DNA of 64,000 bases from Paraescarpia echinospica (Eukaryota; Annelida; Polychaeta; Sabellida; Siboglinidae): positions 32,645,577-32,709,576 of the forward strand of contig CM034532.1 in the NCBI GenBank assembly GCA_020002185.1, read 5' to 3'. The notes below the pieces were generated by a model, which worked only from the letters and a program-made list of their open reading frames with translations, had not been told where the DNA came from and did no database searches. The translations under genes and the position numbers were made by a program. Shown piece after piece: positions 13,301 to 23,269 of the stretch (position 1 is its first letter; each line of letters begins with the position of its first letter).

Positions 13301-16270
13301 ACAGAACAGTAGAATGCATTTGATATCAATAAAGTGTAGGATATTTCACTCTATAGTTGTCCAGAATATTAATTTTCTATGTTTGTCACCTACAGGTGAC
13401 AATACATTTTTAACCAATAGACACCACAGTCACACCATTTTATAATAATTAAATGAACATCAAAATAAACACAACTTACAATTATAGAAAATAAATGGTT
13501 TTGAAGATACAGTTTAAAAGCTGCAGGCAACTGTACAGTTTAACAGGGATCAAATGGGTCTGCTCTGTGGAGTGAGGCTGGGCACAGTTTCTGGCACAAT
13601 ACACATCTACTATTGGGGGTGGTCTCAAGGGCCCTTCTCAAAACCACATCACTAGATAAAACTTTTGCATTTTGGGGGCCCCTTAGGTGCCCTTAGAATG
13701 ATTAAATCAAATACAGATTTCTTGTGTATAGTGGCAGCACCCTAAGATACATCTATGCAAAATTAGAGAAAAAGTTACTGAATAGTTTTTGAAAAAATAG
13801 GCAAAATGTGACAAATTACCAGTTTTTTTAGCCCTTGGGGACCCTTAGAATGATTCAATCAAATACAGATTTCTCGTGCATAGTGCAGTACCCAAAGATA
13901 TGTCTATGCAAAATTAGAAGAAAAAAAACTGAACGGTTTCCGAGATACGGCAGCTAACAGCGGACGCAGAGTGATGGCAATAGTTCCTTTGGACCTTCAG
14001 TCCAAAGGACTAAAAATTACGAAGCTAATGCAGAGTTAAGAGAATTGGCTAGTGGGTATAAATGCTTTATAAAACAAATATCAAAATGCTACCATAAACA
14101 GTTACATGAAAACTTGCGCAATCTAAAACATAGCAACCCTGCAGAATACTGGGATATACTAAATAAAGCAAGTAACAGCAGTGAAAAATGTGGAAATATT
14201 TCACTGGATAAGTTTATGAACCACTTTGAAAAACTCGGTGAAAAACCTGAAAGTGAAACTTCAGCTAGTGAGATACCTTTTGATCCAAGAAAGATTTCCT
14301 AGTCAAACGAACACATAAACAGACCATTCACGCAAAATGAGGTTCTAATGCAAATCAAACCAGACGTCTTATGCAGTTCAATTACACAATATTACACAGC
14401 CTAATTAGCTGACATTCAATTACAATAAATTAGTTTTCTGACACCACACGCTTTATCTAAAAAAAATTATTAAGAAACAGCTGTCTCACAGATTGTTTTC
14501 AATCTACAAAATAATAAACCAAACAAAAGACCCAATGCCTGAGTTGTGATCCAAATGTGTCATTCACCTCATAGTGCTAATTAATGAAGAAACCATGCAG
14601 CTGGCAGTGTCCAAGACTACTGTTTGGTCAGAGGGTGGATTAGCACCTGTTCTGTCCAAGGGTCAGTATCCCCCCTGTTCTTTAGCTAGGTTGAAAGGTG
14701 TTACTGCAAGCTGGCTAAACTGGTTTAGCAGCTGTTGGCACAAGCCTCTCTTCCTGGACAGTGAGGTGGGATGGGTCACTTGGCACTCTGCCAACCTACA
14801 CAGACTGCATGTGACAGATGTTGGTAGGAAAAGGGATTAGTTGAGAAAGGACTGTAAGCCAGATATAGCTGATAATGCAGTAAACAATTTAGTTAGCAAA
14901 TTTAGCATTTATGGGGACCTTTGGTGCCCTTAGAATGATTCAGTCAAATACAAATTTCTTGTGTATAGTGGCACTACCACATGAAATGTCTATACAAAAT
15001 TAGAGAAAAAGTCACTGAAGAGTTTTTGAAAAAATAGTCAAAATGTACAAATTTTACCAGTTTTGGAGCCCTTGGAGGCCCTAGGAAGCCCTTAGAAAGA
15101 TTCAATCAAATACAGATTTCTCGTGCATAGTAGCAGTGCCCTAAGATACATCTATGCAAATTAGAGAAAAAGTTGCTGAACGGTTTCCGAGATATGGCAG
15201 CTAACGGCAGACGCAGAGTGATGGCAATAGTCCGTTGGACCTTCAGCCCAAAGGAATAAAAACTATGTATTTTATTTATATGTACCAACTGTATGTTTTT
15301 TTTTGCCTGAAATAAATGCATTAATATTTTCCTTATATCAAATATATGTTTATCAATCTGTTGACTGGGCATATTAAGTTTATTATTAGTGATACGCAGT
15401 TAATGTAATTTCATGATATGCATTTAAATTGCATTGCAGGTTTGACTTACTGTTATGTATTAAACTTCAAAATGTTGCATGCCGTAGAGCAAAAGCATGC
15501 AGTTTCCTATACAACTGTGTGTGGTGTGTGTGCACATGAGTCATTCTATAGTAGCTTGTATTTTTTAGCATCAAAACTTGAGAAAACCAGTTGTTTAATG
15601 AGGCACAAACATTGCTGTTATGGTGAACCAGGGTTTGAACCTATAAAATGATTATCAATAGTCAGCAGTGATCATTATTAACAAAGTTGCAGTACGTTTT
15701 AAAACACCTACCTACATGTCTGAACCATAACAAGACTGAGTATGTTAGTAATTTATGACATTGGCAAACTAACACCACTTTTAGATTAGTACTGGATTGC
15801 CTGAAATAATAATATATTAACTTGGCAGTATAAGGATATATACCGGTAATCATTTGTGATTTACTGTTATTGCAGTGGTGGCCATATGGTGAGGGTATGT
15901 ATAATAAAGGTGTAAATGTTGTCATGCATACATTCCTAGAAATAGAACGCAGGGGACAAGAAAATAGAAGTGACTGTATAACCGTGACGGTAGAATGGCT
16001 CATATAATTAATTGATACTACGTTGTCGTATTTTCAGATGGCCGTTCCAAGCAACGGATAGCACTTGCACAGACATTACCTATCATCAAGCCATCAAATC
16101 GACATCCTGTTATTTGCCTGAGGAAATCCAAACACAAGTTTGATGTACAGCAGAGACAATCTCCTTGTAGTTCATTGTCCGGTGAACCAATTAGTGCAGG
16201 TGATGTGCACAGGAAGCTACATGAACTATCTAAGGATGACATGGCACTGATGGCCAGTTACATGGTTTAG
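3906..16270 (+). CDS. LRRC42: LRRC42, leucine-rich repeat-containing protein 42 (whole gene, five coding exons)
   Basis: Coding exons 3,906-4,333, 6,454-6,572, 7,096-7,184, 7,726-7,912 and 16,038-16,270 join with consistent phases (2, 1, 0, 1) into 351 codons plus stop. The order of motifs follows vertebrate LRRC42: a helical N-terminal part with DSLVGFPE (about residues 49-56), an LRR pair (LQILDLGGCHLGD, then LSFQDNCLSDAGIRKL), NPLLTNDAVRYL, LEILDLSGTKVS, and the C-terminal FYGR at the last splice junction. The family is known as a small LRR protein of poorly defined, probably nuclear, function. Human LRRC42 is about 428 residues; this model lacks most of the N-terminal 80-90 residues, and a stop at 3,888-3,890 blocks simple extension upstream of the ATG. 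A further 5' coding exon or a truly shorter protein are both possible. Intron 4 (8.1 kb) and the sequence after the stop are filled with repeats. Confidence 0.85.
4700..6020 (+). mobile_element. 5'-truncated LINE with broken reverse transcriptase (LRRC42 intron 1)
   Basis: Reverse transcriptase motifs run from YNNYRPITLATIASKLFES (about 4,735) through the Asp motif MLDDSKAFD, a frameshift near 4,975, then GVKQGGILSPHLFNVYMDDL and the catalytic YADDL (5,235-5,249). The frame continues to a TGA at 5,607, after which the same frame resumes with YNNSFRILHNLSSRS to 5,864. The endonuclease domain is absent. The 3' end has AATAAAACAG and a short ATT repeat. This is a dead copy in sense orientation with LRRC42. 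Confidence 0.85.
6031..6192 (+). repeat. Dispersed repeat, copy 2
   Basis: It matches 2,440-2,646 in the same orientation with an internal deletion and lies immediately downstream of the LINE tail. No coding potential. Confidence 0.7.
6454..6572 (+). CDS. LRRC42: LRRC42 coding exon 2 (LRR)
   Basis: The acceptor is TTTGTTTCAG and the donor TCAG|GTACAG. It encodes LSFQDNCLSDAGIRKLTCPS and ends in HILDLS, a clear LRR. It starts in phase 2 and ends in phase 1. It is too short to stand out as an ORF on its own. Confidence 0.85.
7096..7184 (+). CDS. LRRC42: LRRC42 coding exon 3 (LRR)
   Basis: The acceptor is TCTGTTGTAG and the donor TTTCG|GTAAGT. It encodes NPLLTNDAVRYLLHF followed by LEILDLSGTKVS, matching the family's last LRR. 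It ends in phase 0. Confidence 0.85.
7726..7912 (+). CDS. LRRC42: LRRC42 coding exon 4
   Basis: The acceptor is TTTGTTTCAAAG (7,729 is an alternative, dropping one Lys) and the donor TTCT|GTAAGT. It encodes a charged stretch with VGWAADTITRWTNKL, equivalent to the GWADQIV region of the vertebrate protein. It ends in phase 1, completing the Tyr of FYGR with exon 5. Confidence 0.8.
8005..8760 (+). repeat. Tandem 'CATCACTCTGCG' repeat block
   Basis: Monomers of about 170-240 bases carry TTTTAGTCCTTTGGGCCGAA, ATTGCCATCACTCTGCG, CTGTTCAGCAACTTTTT and GAAATCTGTATTTGATTGAA. Long monomers (with the CATCACTCTGCG head) alternate with short ones lacking it. The same family recurs at 10,320-10,440, 10,560-10,690, 13,690-14,010 (minus), 14,890-15,265 (minus), 16,286-16,870, 18,990-19,110, 20,510-20,640 and 24,350-24,640 (minus). 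No coding potential is convincing. Confidence 0.8.
8760..9140 (+). repeat. P unit (dispersed repeat), partial copy
   Basis: It begins near GTGGTTTTGAGAAGGGCTC and ends near ATAGTTGACATCTGAAACAA. Fuller copies lie at 16,890-17,640 (plus), 13,195-13,690 (minus) and 23,750-24,345 (minus). It directly follows the tandem repeat in each case, so the two modules travel together. Confidence 0.7.
9150..10320 (-). mobile_element. LINE-alpha fragment with internal deletion
   Basis: On the minus strand this piece reads, with frameshifts, the linker between endonuclease and reverse transcriptase (DYVF..KRTDYLRA, ELASGYKCFIKQISKCYHKQ, PAEYWDILNKASNS, FDPRKISQSNEQINRPFTQN), then jumps to the end of the reverse transcriptase and LLYADDT near 9,190-9,215. 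The central part of the transcriptase is missing. The upstream end at 10,000-10,320 is the segment ending in CAGGGTCTCTTGGCCCATTT that recurs in the other LINE-alpha pieces. Confidence 0.75.
10320..11060 (+). repeat. Short copies of the tandem repeat plus single-copy sequence
   Basis: Two monomers of the CATCACTCTGCG family without the head (10,320-10,440 and 10,560-10,690) surround a non-repetitive stretch. A GATTCTCTGGCTGCTATTGT segment at 10,770-10,880 recurs at 19,190-19,330 and inverted at 22,860-23,010. No gene seen. Confidence 0.6.
11060..11960 (+). repeat. Q unit (dispersed repeat), copy 1
   Basis: It holds three blocks: 11,095-11,400 (starts ATCACATTTTGAGAATGCAT), 11,665-11,735 (GCTGCAACTGTCTTTGAGTT) and 11,832-11,960 (TAAGTTAGGTGAGTAATATC). 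The same blocks occur at 18,470-18,990 in a different order, so one copy has been shuffled. No convincing coding frame. Confidence 0.65.
11935..12330 (-). mobile_element. LINE-alpha linker fragment
   Basis: On the minus strand it reads MAKLWSIEHGR, then WKYKCAATKAYKVMPDYVFI and KRTDYLRAKGRLKNIKN in shifted frames, the same linker region as at 9,890-10,200. It is one of at least five copies of this piece. Confidence 0.7.
12560..13195 (+). mobile_element. LINE-alpha reverse transcriptase fragment
   Basis: Reads IIKPIYKKKGSIDDPDNYRG, a deletion, GEEQAGFR, then RLYCAFIDYMKLFD, NMYKNAKSCIKQGQAVSAFF and VRQGENLSPLLFA, an in-frame stop and frameshift, and finally LLYADDT at 13,129-13,149. Directly after YADDT the sequence becomes the ATGATTCAATCAAATACAGA phrase of the tandem repeat and then the P unit, so the LINE is fused to the repeat at its catalytic motif. 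Confidence 0.8.
13195..13690 (-). repeat. P unit, inverted copy
   Basis: Reverse complement of the P unit seen at 16,890-17,640, including AATATTAATTTTCTATG and the AAAATGGTGTGACTGTGGTG segment. It lies between the LINE-alpha fragment and the inverted tandem repeat. Confidence 0.7.
13690..14010 (-). repeat. Tandem 'CATCACTCTGCG' repeat, inverted copy
   Basis: Two monomers in reverse orientation, ending at the inverted head GGACGCAGAGTGATGGCAAT. LINE-alpha coding sequence resumes immediately after it. Confidence 0.75.
14010..14365 (+). mobile_element. LINE-alpha linker fragment
   Basis: Reads ELASGYKCFIKQISKCYHKQ, LKHSNPAEYWDILNKASNSS and FDPRKIS on the plus strand, then a stop and NRPFTQNEVLMQIK. 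It is the equivalent of the minus-strand segment at 9,520-9,880 and is cut off where the reverse transcriptase would begin. Confidence 0.75.
14890..15265 (-). repeat. Tandem 'CATCACTCTGCG' repeat, inverted copy
   Basis: Two inverted monomers (AGAATGATTCAGTCAAATAC, then a full one ending in ACGCAGAGTGATGGCAATAG and TCCGTTGGACCTTCAGCC). Sequence from 14,365 to 14,890 and from 15,265 to 16,037 is single-copy intron with no gene seen. Confidence 0.75.
16038..16270 (+). CDS. LRRC42: LRRC42 coding exon 5 (C-terminus)
   Basis: The acceptor is GTATTTTCAG. It encodes YGRSKQRIALAQTLPIIKPS, a polar tail and the terminal SYMV before TAG at 16,268. The tandem repeat family starts about 15 bases after the stop, so the 3' untranslated region must be made of repeat sequence. 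Confidence 0.8.
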
Positions 16271-16285
16271 TGAAACATGGTTTTT

Positions 16286-16870
16286 AGTCCTTTGGCCGAA
16301 GGTCCAAAGGACTATTGCCATCACTCTGCGTCTGCCGTTAGCTGCTGTATCTCAGAAACTGTTCAGCAACTTTTTCTCTAATTTTGCATAGACATATCTT
16401 AGGGCACTGCCACTATGCACGAGAAATCTGTATTTGAATCATTCTAAGGGCTCCCTATGGCCTACAAGGACCCCAAAACTGGCAAAAATGTTACCTTTTG
16501 CCTATTTTTAGTCCTTTGGCCGAAGGTCCAAGGGACTATTGCCATCACTCTGCGTCCACCGTCTGCCGTCCTCCGTCCGCCGTTAGCTGCCGTATCTCAG
16601 AAACCGTTCAGCAACTTTTTCTCTAATTTTGCATAGACATATCTTGGGGCACTGCCACTATGCACGAGAAATCTGTATTTGATTGAATCATTTTAAGGGC
16701 TCCCTAGGGCCTCCAAGGACCCCAAAACTTGTAAAAATGTAACATTTGGCCTATTTTTTCAAAAACTGTTCAACTTTTTTTCTAATTTTGCATAGATGTA
16801 TCTTAGGGTGCTGCCACTATATACAAGAAATCTGTATTTTATTGAATCATTCTAAGGGCACCTAAGGAGC
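16286..16870 (+). repeat. Tandem 'CATCACTCTGCG' repeat, immediately after the LRRC42 stop
   Basis: Three monomers (heads at 16,312 and 16,535; the third lacks the head). From about 16,506 this is the outer end of the left arm of the large inverted repeat. Confidence 0.8.
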
Positions 16871-18115
16871 CCCCAAAGTGCAAAAGGTTTACATTATCTA
16901 CTGATGTGGTTTTGAGAAGGGCCCTTGAGACCACCCCCAACATTATATGTTGTGTATTGTTCCACAAAATCAACAGCTGTGACTAATCTCTACAGCCCAG
17001 TCCATTGAGACCTTGACTAATCTTTAATTGGTCACAGCACCCCAAAGTGCAAAAGGTTTACATTATCTAGTGATGTGGTTTTGAGAAGGGCCCTTGAGAT
17101 CACCCCCAACAGTAGATGTGTAATGTGCCAGAAAGTCAAAAGCTGTGACTAATTTCTACAGCCTAGGCCATTGAGACCTTGACTAATCTTTAATTGGTCA
17201 CAGCACCCAGGCAGAGTAGGCACACTTGACCCCTGTTAGACTGAACAGTTGCCTAACACTTTTAAACTGTATCTTCAAAACTATTGATTTTCTATAATTG
17301 CAAGTTGTGTTTATTTTGATGTTCATTTAATTATTATAAAATGGTGTGACTGTGGTGTCTATTGGTTAAAGATGTATTGTCTGTAGAAACCTGTAGGTGA
17401 CAAACATAGAAAATTAATATTCTGGACAACTATAGAGTGAAATATCCTACACTTTATTTATATCAAATGCATTCTACTGTTCTGTTTATGCTTGCCATGC
17501 CTTGTGTAGACATGGTACTGTGTAAATCAGTTGTATCAATATAGACTAATAATTACCGATTCACAATATAGTTGACACCTGAAACAACCAAATGTCAACC
17601 ATTAGAAGAGTTGACATAGTTAAGGCACAATAAAGCCTTTTGTGTCAAGACAAATACATTTCAACCAATACCCCTATCTGAACACTGCCTGTTCTTCACC
17701 TATTACATTCGCTTTGTTTAGGTATGTGGTTCTTTTTATAGAAAATTTTAGTTTATTTCTGTACTTGTCTACGTATGATAACCATTTGTCCGCCCTGCTC
17801 ACAATAAACATCATATGAATGATAAAAGGAAGATCACTACCACTTAATTTGTGGATTATTATTATTATAAAACTGCTCTGCTACTGCTTGGTGGACAGTT
17901 AATTAGTGGATCAAGTTCAAATACATTCAGCACGTTTTTCACACCTGCATGGTAGTTTAAGCTCAGTAGTGTGCTGGCAGCTACTAAACCTATAGGCTTG
18001 TGTGAAAAGGATAGTTGGCAGAAGAACTAACTTCAAAGCACCATTGCATCCATTTAGCCAGGCAGCAGTCACACTGTCCCAGTGTCTGCTGCTATGTTTA
18101 CATAATAATTATATA
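16506..18115 (+). repeat. Left arm of a large inverted repeat
   Basis: From the tandem repeat through the P unit, the AATACCCCTATCTGAACACT segment and the GCAGCAGTC segment, this arm matches the reverse complement of 23,270-24,641 nearly base for base. The left arm has a private tandem duplication of about 170 bases (16,868-17,040 and 17,041-17,210). A second matching stretch, 19,150-20,390, pairs with 22,395-23,010. Confidence 0.8.
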
Positions 18116-18990
18116 GGCTTAATGATCCCAATACACCAATCTGTTGGCACAATGTCAGATAATGGAACTAGGTTAAACATCTTAACAATAACTATAATTA
18201 GTTCTGTGGAGCTGTTTTTTTAAGTGAACAGTAAACATGTAAACATTTTACTTCCATCATAACCCTTAATGATCTGTAACTATGATTCACCAAAAAACAT
18301 TTGATTAATAATTACCCCAGTTTCTGCTGGGCAGAAACTGTTTCTGCCCGGCATGATAACCATTTGTCCCCCCTGCTCACAATAAACATCACATGAATGA
18401 TAAAAGGAAGATCACTGCCACTTAACTTGTGGATTATCATAAAACTGCTCTGCTACTGCTTGGACAGTAAGCTGCAACTGTCTTTGAGTTTGTTTACATT
18501 TTGACAAACTACTATTATATAGCACTAATTTTTGAATTAATCACATTTTGAGAATGCATGTCATTGTTTGCGGTGTAACTTTTGTATGCTTCATTTTTTG
18601 CTGCTACAAGTTGCATTCATCTGAAAGATTATTCAATTACCTATCCAATGATAATACATATGTTGTGGTGTTGGATATATAGCTTTGGTATATTGTACAC
18701 GAGGGTTGTGATAGGAAACTATTGGACATTGCGACAGTGCAGAGACAGTATGAGATGTGTCACTCAGTATATGAAGTGTGACTTTCAGATACTTCATTTT
18801 GTAGTGCTATGGATTATGATGGGCCTCTCCATTAGCTCCCTATATATTTGTAAGTTAGGTGAGTAACACCTTCGAAGTTCTGACAGCAGGACACCGCCTT
18901 CGGTGAAGTCGGGACAAAAGTTTTACAAAGGCTTCAATTTCAAACGGTCTATCACCGTCCAGCTGACCCATTGTTATATTTTTTCAAAAA
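18116..18990 (+). repeat. LINE-alpha tip and shuffled Q unit
   Basis: 18,116-18,215 is the reverse complement of 12,500-12,600 (LINE-alpha, around GGTGTATTGGGATCATTAAG). 18,356-18,470 repeats 17,776-17,900. 18,470-18,990 carries the Q-unit blocks in the order 11,665-11,735, 11,095-11,400, 11,832-11,960. Confidence 0.65.
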
Positions 18991-19342
18991 CTTTTCAGTA
19001 ACTTTTTCTTTAATTTTTCATAGACATTTCATGTGGTAGTGCCACTATACACAATAAATCTGTATTTGATTGATTCATTCTAAGGGCACCAAAGGTCCCC
19101 TAAAATGCTAAATTTGCTAACTAAAATTAATTGTCTACCTCAGAGTAGTATATTTATAACTTGTTGTGTATTACACCCAGCTGTGGAGCTAAGATTCTCT
19201 GCCTGCTATTGTTTGATGGAAACTGTGACTAATCTGTAATTGGTCACTGGCAGAAGCTTGTGTCAACAGACAGCATTAAGCCACTAGACCCCTGCTAAAC
19301 TGGACAGTTGCCTGTAGGTTTTAAACTGTGTCAAACAGTGAG

Positions 19343-19939
19343 CAGGGGTAGAACTTCAGCATTTATTTTACTGGACAGCAGGACTAGTAAAGACAAAAGT
19401 TTATTAGTCCGCCAAAAGGTTTACTAGTCCTGAAAATATCAAAACAACACAAATTTAAATTGCAACAAATGCGTCAGACGGTCCATGGTGGCCGTTTTCA
19501 GCACTTGAATGGCTCGGTGGGCAGTTGCAGTGTTTTTCCAGCTTGCGTTTTTCTGCTGGTTTTGCAACCCCAGTCAAGTAATGATACATCGTGCATAAAC
19601 GTAGACTAATAAAGCAATGTAGATGTAAACCGTATTTGAAAACCGTGCATTTGAAAATGACCACCAATTGCACTCATTAGCCCTACCCCTCTACCAGATA
19701 TGCTAAACCAAACAAAACTGTCATTTCAGAATTCGATGTCACACAACAGCCAATCAAAAGCACTGTTTCACTGTCGCCTCATTACGTAAAGAATTAGTTT
19801 GTCAATGGTACGGATGGTGGCATCATGCAACATGCTGATTTTTACTAGACAGCCGGACTAGTTGGTAGGCGGATTTACTAGTCCGCCGTAATCTTTACTA
19901 GTGTACGGACTAGCGGACTAGTGGGTAGTTCTACCCCTG
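19343..19939. mobile_element. Non-autonomous hAT-like element (597 bp) with target-site duplication
   Basis: Termini are CAGGGGTAGAACT and its inverse AGTTCTACCCCTG; the flanking GTGAG at 19,338-19,342 and 19,940-19,944 is a 5-bp target-site duplication. Subterminal regions are crowded with ACTAGTCC/GGACTAGT motifs. The inverted arm at 22,840-22,870 has the uninterrupted site (AAACAGTGTGAGTCTACC), so the insertion is directly demonstrated. The CAGGGG terminus is hAT-like, though 8-bp duplications are usual for hAT. A 72-codon minus-strand frame inside (19,455-19,673) has no domain I recognise. Confidence 0.85.
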
Positions 19940-20390
19940 GTGAGTACCTTTTGCTCTCAAATAATCTGTCCTCTTAGTTTTACACATAAAGACATAATCT
20001 GGCATAACTTGATAAGTCTTTGTAGCAGCACATTTGTACTTCTAGTGTATCATTGCAACATAACATACATATTACATACTGTGTGCCACATTTGAATGTT
20101 GTGCATGTAATATTTCCATGCAATCCATTTGCATATATAATTTCAACAACCGTTTTCTTCATTTTCACTTTTTGACCCCTACCATGTTCAATGCTCCATA
20201 ACTTCGCCAATTTTTGTAGCAGTCATATAATTTTTGAAACCGTGTAAAGCACCCAATCAAACCTTTACAAGGATGTAAGAAAACAATGTTACAATTTTTC
20301 CGACTTATCACTCATTTGGTCAGCCGGGGTCACATATAGATGTATTAGTCCAAAGGACTTCAGGGCCACTTGGTCCATTTTTTATTTTCT
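19940..20390 (-). mobile_element. LINE-alpha linker fragment (inner stretch of left inverted-repeat arm)
   Basis: Minus-strand reading includes MAKLWSIEHGRGQKVKMKKT and a broken AARLCLYV/KRTDYL region. It pairs with the plus-strand copy at 22,395-22,840. Confidence 0.75.
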
Positions 20391-20640
20391 TTAGACTACC
20401 TTTTGCTCTCAAATAATCTGTCCTCTTAATTTTATACATAAAGACATAATCTGGCATAACTTTATACATTTTTGTAGCAGCACATTTGTACTTCCAGTGT
20501 ATCAAAAAACTGTTCAGTAACTTTTTCTCTAATTTTTCAGACATTTCGTGTGGTAGTGCCACTATACACAATATGTATTTGATTGAATCATTCTAAGGGC
20601 ACCAAAGGTCCCCAAAAATGCTAAATTTGCAAAGGGCACC
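20390..20640 (-). mobile_element. LINE-alpha linker scrap fused to tandem repeat
   Basis: Minus strand reads WKYKCAATKMYKVMPDYVFM and KRTDYLRAKGSLKKIKN at 20,370-20,505; at about 20,507 it switches to a headless tandem-repeat monomer (CTGTTCAGTAACTTTTTCTC). Confidence 0.65.
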
Positions 20641-20929
20641 TCAGGGCCCCCCAAAATGCAAAATTGTCCTGTTTCTCTGCTGCTCCCTCCTGCAATCCCA
20701 CTGATCTCTATTTATAACAGACAGTATTTTTTTACTATCGTAAGCACATAAACTACAATATAATATTCATTGTAAGGTCAGGGAGGCTCCCATTAAGACA
20801 ATTATATGCAGCTATCATGGGAGCCACTGTACTGGTGTAACTGGATAGTGGACTTTGCCCTGATGACTTACTAGGCTGTGAGTGGAGTGGTCAGCTGTAA
20901 ATCTGTGTATTGATCTAGCCTAGTTAATT

Positions 20930-21350
20930 TTCTTTAGTGTACCTTTTGTTCTCAAATAATCTGTCCTCTTAGTTTTACACATGAAGACATAATCTGGCAT
21001 AACTTGATACGTTTGTGTAGCAGCACACTTGTACTTCCAATGTATCATTGCAACATAACATACACACTGTATGTAATATTTCCATGCAATTCGTTTGCAT
21101 ATATAATGTAAAACTTCAACAGCAGTTTTCTTCATTTTCACTTTTTGACCCCTACCATGTTCAATGTGCCATAACTTCGCCAATTCTTGTAGCAGTCATA
21201 ATTTTTGAAACTGTAAAAGCACCCTACCCAACCTTTACAAGGATGAAAGAAAACAATGTTACAATTTTTCTGACTTATCACTCATTTGGTCAGCCTGGGT
21301 CACATATAGACGTATTAGTCCAAAGGACTTCAGGGCCACTTGGCCCATGT
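20930..21350 (-). mobile_element. LINE-alpha linker fragment
   Basis: Another copy of the linker piece: minus strand MAKLWHIEHGRGQKVKMKKT, then KYKCAATQTYQVMPDYVFMC and KRTDYLRTKGTLKKIN. It ends at the GGGCCACTTGGCCCAT phrase shared by all copies. The stretch 21,350-22,380 that follows is single-copy with poly-T runs and no gene. Confidence 0.7.
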
Positions 21351-22394
21351 TTTAACATGATATCAATGTGTATCATGTGAAGAAGTTGAAATCGTTATTC
21401 TTTTTAAGTATATCACAGTCTATTTACGTTTTTTCTCATAACATTCTTTCAGTGAAGTTCTTTAGATAACTACCACAAGATGGCATGTTGTAGTCTTTGG
21501 AAGAAGCTCGCTGAAAGCGAATGAATTGTAATTATAAAACTCAATTGACTGCGAAATAGTTAAAAAGAACAAAGCTAGGATTCAGATAGGAAATTACCAG
21601 AAGTGACATCACTACAGAGGTATTCCCCAAGCCGATTCTGTATAATCCTGTGATGCGTACCAAGTTGTTTAATTAACAACACATGGTCCCCCAGAATCAA
21701 CGCACCAGTGATAGTACTTTTTAAAATGAACTGCTGTACACTCTTGTTATGTGGACGTTTCACCTGCATCATTGGTCAGCATCTCCCATGCCATGGCTGT
21801 GATGATATACCATTTAAACCAAAATAAATTACAAATGTTCCTTCCTTTTGGTAGTAATTTATACACTGTTCAAAGTTTAGACACAAAGTCATTACCAAGG
21901 AGATATTATTACTGTACAGGGGAGACACCACATTTGACGTGTTTATTGCTTGTACTCGAAATGTGTTTTACCTTATTCTGATAGCTATTTATGTTTACAA
22001 TAAAAAAACATTCATGTTTAGAATAATTAGAAACATTAAAATAACTTTTTCTTGGATAATGCTTGGCAGGTCAATCTCGTTGTTCAGTGTTTTATGGTCA
22101 TTTACAGGATAATATATTGTTTCCAAGACACTTCCAAAAAAACAATGTAACGTTTAATATTCAGTGAAGCCATGGTTTTAATTTAAAATACCAAGTCACA
22201 CTTGCAACTAGGTCACTGCAACAAAAAATAAAGTATTTTATATGTATAGTTAATTTTTTTTTTTTATGTTTACATGAACCTATGTAATCGTGACCCAGAA
22301 ATATTATGTTCTTGTTGATGTTTTTTTTTTTTTTCAAGAAATATATTATTTTACCACAAATTTTACATAATTGCAAGTGTGACCCTTGGTACTG

Positions 22395-22840
22395 TACTAT
22401 AGAGAAAATGGGCCAAGTGGCCCTGAAGTCCTTTGTAGTAATACGTCTATATGTGACCCAGGCTGACCAAATAAGTCGGAAAAATTGTAACATTGTTTTC
22501 TTACATCCTTGTAAAGGTTTGGTAGGGTGCTTTACAAGGTTTCAAAAATTATGACTGCTACAAAAATTGGCAAAGTTATGGAGCATTGAACATGGTAGGG
22601 ATCAAAAAGTGAAAATGAAGAAAACGGCTGTTGAAGTTTTACATTATATATGCAAATGGATTGCATGGAAATATTACATGCACAACATTCAAATGTGGCA
22701 CACAGTATGTAATATGTATGTTATGTTGCAATGATACACTGGAAGTACAAATGTGCTGCTACAAAGACTTATCAAGTTATGCCAGATTATGTCTTCATGT
22801 GTAAAACTAAGGACAGATTATTTGAGAGCAAAAGGTAGAC
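22395..22840 (+). mobile_element. LINE-alpha linker fragment (inner stretch of right inverted-repeat arm)
   Basis: Plus-strand copy beginning AAAATGGGCCAAGTGGCCCT and ending GAGAGCAAAAGGTAGACTC. Reverse complement of 19,940-20,390. Confidence 0.75.
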
Positions 22841-23269
22841 TCACACTGTTTGACACAGTTTAAAACCTACAGGCAACTGTCCAGTTTAACAGGGGTCTTG
22901 TGGCTTAATGCTGTCTGTTGACACAAGCTACTGCCAGTGACCAATTACAGATTAGTCACAGTTTCCATCAAACAACAGCAGGCTGAGAATCTTAGCTCCA
23001 CAGCTGGGTGTAATACACAACCAGAGCCACCACTGATTCATGGTCAAGTAGATTAGCTCAATGCACCAACTAAAACAATACACAACACTGTGAGTGACAG
23101 TGTCCAGAGTGAGGCCTAAGCAGTGTCCTCATTGCTGAATAGATTGATTAAACCTGCCAAGTGGGTGACATTCTGCACAAGTGTTCATTAATCCTTAGTG
23201 ATTGTTCAGAACACCAGACTGACCTCATATCTAAACAAAGCGAATGTAATAGGTGAAGAACAGGCAGTG

